Positions 34,525-36,019 of a stretch of 36,019 bases of DNA are shown one piece after another. The stretch comes from Candidatus Kuenenia stuttgartensis (GTDB taxonomy: Bacteria; Planctomycetota; UBA11346): the NCBI GenBank assembly GCA_945872305.1, contig CAMCAC010000005.1:1-36019 (forward strand), written 5' to 3'. The stretch's first letter is position 1, and the number at the start of each line of letters is the position of its first letter. The notes beneath the pieces are model-generated. The model did no database searches and was not told the origin of the DNA. It saw nothing but the letters and a program-made list of their open reading frames with translations. The position numbers and the translations under genes were made by a program.

Positions 34525-35861
34525 GCTGGACCGTGTGGCTGGTGTGGCTCGCGCCGCTGTGCGCGATCGTCCTGCCCCTGGCGGCCCTGGGCCAGATCGT
34601 CGAGCGCAAGATCGCGGCGGCGATGCAGCGCCGGCGCGGTCCCGAGGACGCCGGCCTCGATGGCGTGCTGCGCTTCGCGGTGCGGATCGGCCTCGCCTTC
34701 CTGCCCCGGGCGGCCCAGGACCGGGTCGCGGCCGGCCTGGCCGGCCTGCCCGGCGTGCGCCAGCTCCTCCTCCTCGCCCGGCGCAGCGGCCTGGGCCAGC
34801 TCGCCGCCGACGGGGTGAAGATGCTCGGCAAGGAGGACCTGATCCCGTCCAGCGCCGACGCGATGGTCTTCCGCCTCGCCCCGTACGTGGCCCTGTGCGG
34901 CGCCCTGCTGCCGTTCTGCGCCATCCCCTGGGCCCAGCGGGTGGTCGCCCTGCCGGTCCCGGTCGGGGTGCTGTATGTCGTCGCGACCTCGGGGATGGCG
35001 GTGGTCGCCCTGTTCATGGCCGGCTGGGGCTCGGGCTCCAAGTGGTCGATGCTCGGCGGCATGCGCGCGGTGGCCCAGGTGGTCAGCTACGAGATCCCGG
35101 TCGGCATCGCCCTCGCCGGGGTGGTCCTGTGGAGCGGCAGCATGGACCTGCACGCCATCGTCGCCCGCCAGTACGACGGCCACGCGGTCGGGATCCTTGG
35201 CTGGAACCTGTTCCAGAGCCCGTTCCTGGCGGTGCTCGGGGCGATCCTGTTCATCGGCGGGCTGGCCGAGTGCCAGCGCACCCCGTTCGACATGGCGGAG
35301 GCCGAGAGCGAACTGGTCAGCGGCTTCAACACCGAGTACTCGGGCCTGCGCTGGGGCATGTTCGCCATGGCGGAGTACACCGAGATGCTGCTCGTCGGCG
35401 CCCTGTTCGCGACATTGTTCCTGGGCGGCTACCAGTCGCCGGTCGGCGAGGCATGGATCCTCGATCTGCCGGCGCCGGCCGAGACCGCCGTGCATGTCCT
35501 GGTCCTCACCACCAAGATCGTCCTCTGCCTGGTGCTGATGGTGTGGATCCGTTGGACGCTGCCCCGGCTGCGGGTCGACCAGGTGATGCGGGTGTGCTGG
35601 CTGACCCTGGTGCCACTCGCCCTGGTCTGCCTGGTCGGGCTCGCCGCCACCCTGGCCCTGGCGGGCGGCACCGCCCCGGGGCCGGCCTTCGGGATCCTCG
35701 ACCCCCTGGCGCATCCGGATCTCGGGATGCTGGGCCGGGCGCTGGCCTGGCTGATCCCGGCCGCCGCGGGCACCGCCCTGGTGGTCGCCGCCCGCCGCCG
35801 GCACGGCCGCCGCCATGCGGCCATCGACCGCCTGACCGGAGTCCGGCCCAATGGTGTTTAG
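34521..35861 (+). CDS. nuoH: NADH-quinone oxidoreductase subunit H with insertion after TMH1
   Basis: GQIVERKIAAAMQRRRGP; DGVKMLGKEDLIPSSAD; GSKWSMLGGMRAVAQVVSYEIP; RTPFDMAEAESELVSGFNTEYSG. Confidence 0.96.
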   Translation: MSWTVWLVWLAPLCAIVLPLAALGQIVERKIAAAMQRRRGPEDAGLDGVLRFAVRIGLAFLPRAAQDRVAAGLAGLPGVRQLLLLARRSGLGQLAADGVKMLGKEDLIPSSADAMVFRLAPYVALCGALLPFCAIPWAQRVVALPVPVGVLYVVATSGMAVVALFMAGWGSGSKWSMLGGMRAVAQVVSYEIPVGIALAGVVLWSGSMDLHAIVARQYDGHAVGILGWNLFQSPFLAVLGAILFIGGLAECQRTPFDMAEAESELVSGFNTEYSGLRWGMFAMAEYTEMLLVGALFATLFLGGYQSPVGEAWILDLPAPAETAVHVLVLTTKIVLCLVLMVWIRWTLPRLRVDQVMRVCWLTLVPLALVCLVGLAATLALAGGTAPGPAFGILDPLAHPDLGMLGRALAWLIPAAAGTALVVAARRRHGRRHAAIDRLTGVRPNGV

Positions 35862-36019
35862 CATCAGTCCATATGCGAGGCTCACAGGAGTTCGGGAGCT
35901 CGCGGAGGGCCGCGGAGCATGTCTTCTGGCCCTCCGCGGCCCTCCGCGTGCTCCCGCCCTCCTGTGAGCCTCGCATATGGACTGATGCTAAACACCATTG
36001 GGCCGGACTCCGGTCAGGC
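35830..36019. repeat. Long inverted repeat: 61-bp perfect outer arms (35830-35890 / 35959-36019) with imperfect inner stem, reaching the window end
   Basis: gcctgaccggagtccggcccaatggtgtttagcatcagtccatatgcgaggctcacaggag and its exact reverse complement; inner gcggagggccgcggag / ctccgcggccctccgc. Confidence 0.95.

Noticed and set aside
34356-35885. 509-aa minus-strand ORF starting inside the terminal palindrome
   Set aside because: Antisense to nuoH and created partly by the inverted repeat; no domain evidence.

Overview
High-GC bacterial chromosomal window, probably PVC/Planctomycetota-like (an inference from gene content only). About 27 protein-coding genes are supported; no tRNA, rRNA or CRISPR was recognised. 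Left to right: a possible GH2 fragment (-), a Gfo/Idh/MocA oxidoreductase (-), a frameshifted NagD-like HAD phosphatase (-), cysC (-), a sulfotransferase with a C-type-lectin-like C-terminus (-), an SPFH/GYF_2 plus zinc-ribbon pair (+), a hairpin-rich intergenic repeat region, flgL and flgK (-), an RlmI-like rRNA methyltransferase (+), an uncharacterised secreted protein (-), two-subunit class I fumarase (-), ExoD-like (-), oppF-like ATPase and hybrid histidine kinase (+), oppC/oppB/oppA-like (-), a secreted unknown (-), an HU-like protein (-), MoxR/DUF58/transglutaminase (+), a tandem array of alternating inverted repeats, ABC-F ATPase (+), and nuoA-B-C-D-H (+). The window ends in a long inverted repeat that includes the 3' end of nuoH. 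The most interesting signals are: (1) repeat families at 6.2-6.5 kb and 29.4-29.9 kb built from mini-hairpins with G-N-A triloops, including five exact GCGAAGC cores; (2) the sulfotransferase-lectin fusion next to APS kinase; (3) a ~45-aa insertion in NuoH at the GPNRVG loop; (4) a repeat element that has become the N-terminal coding sequence of the transglutaminase; (5) the 61-bp perfect terminal inverted repeat, which may be a fold-back artefact. All calls come from reading the sequence and ORF translations; no searches were run.
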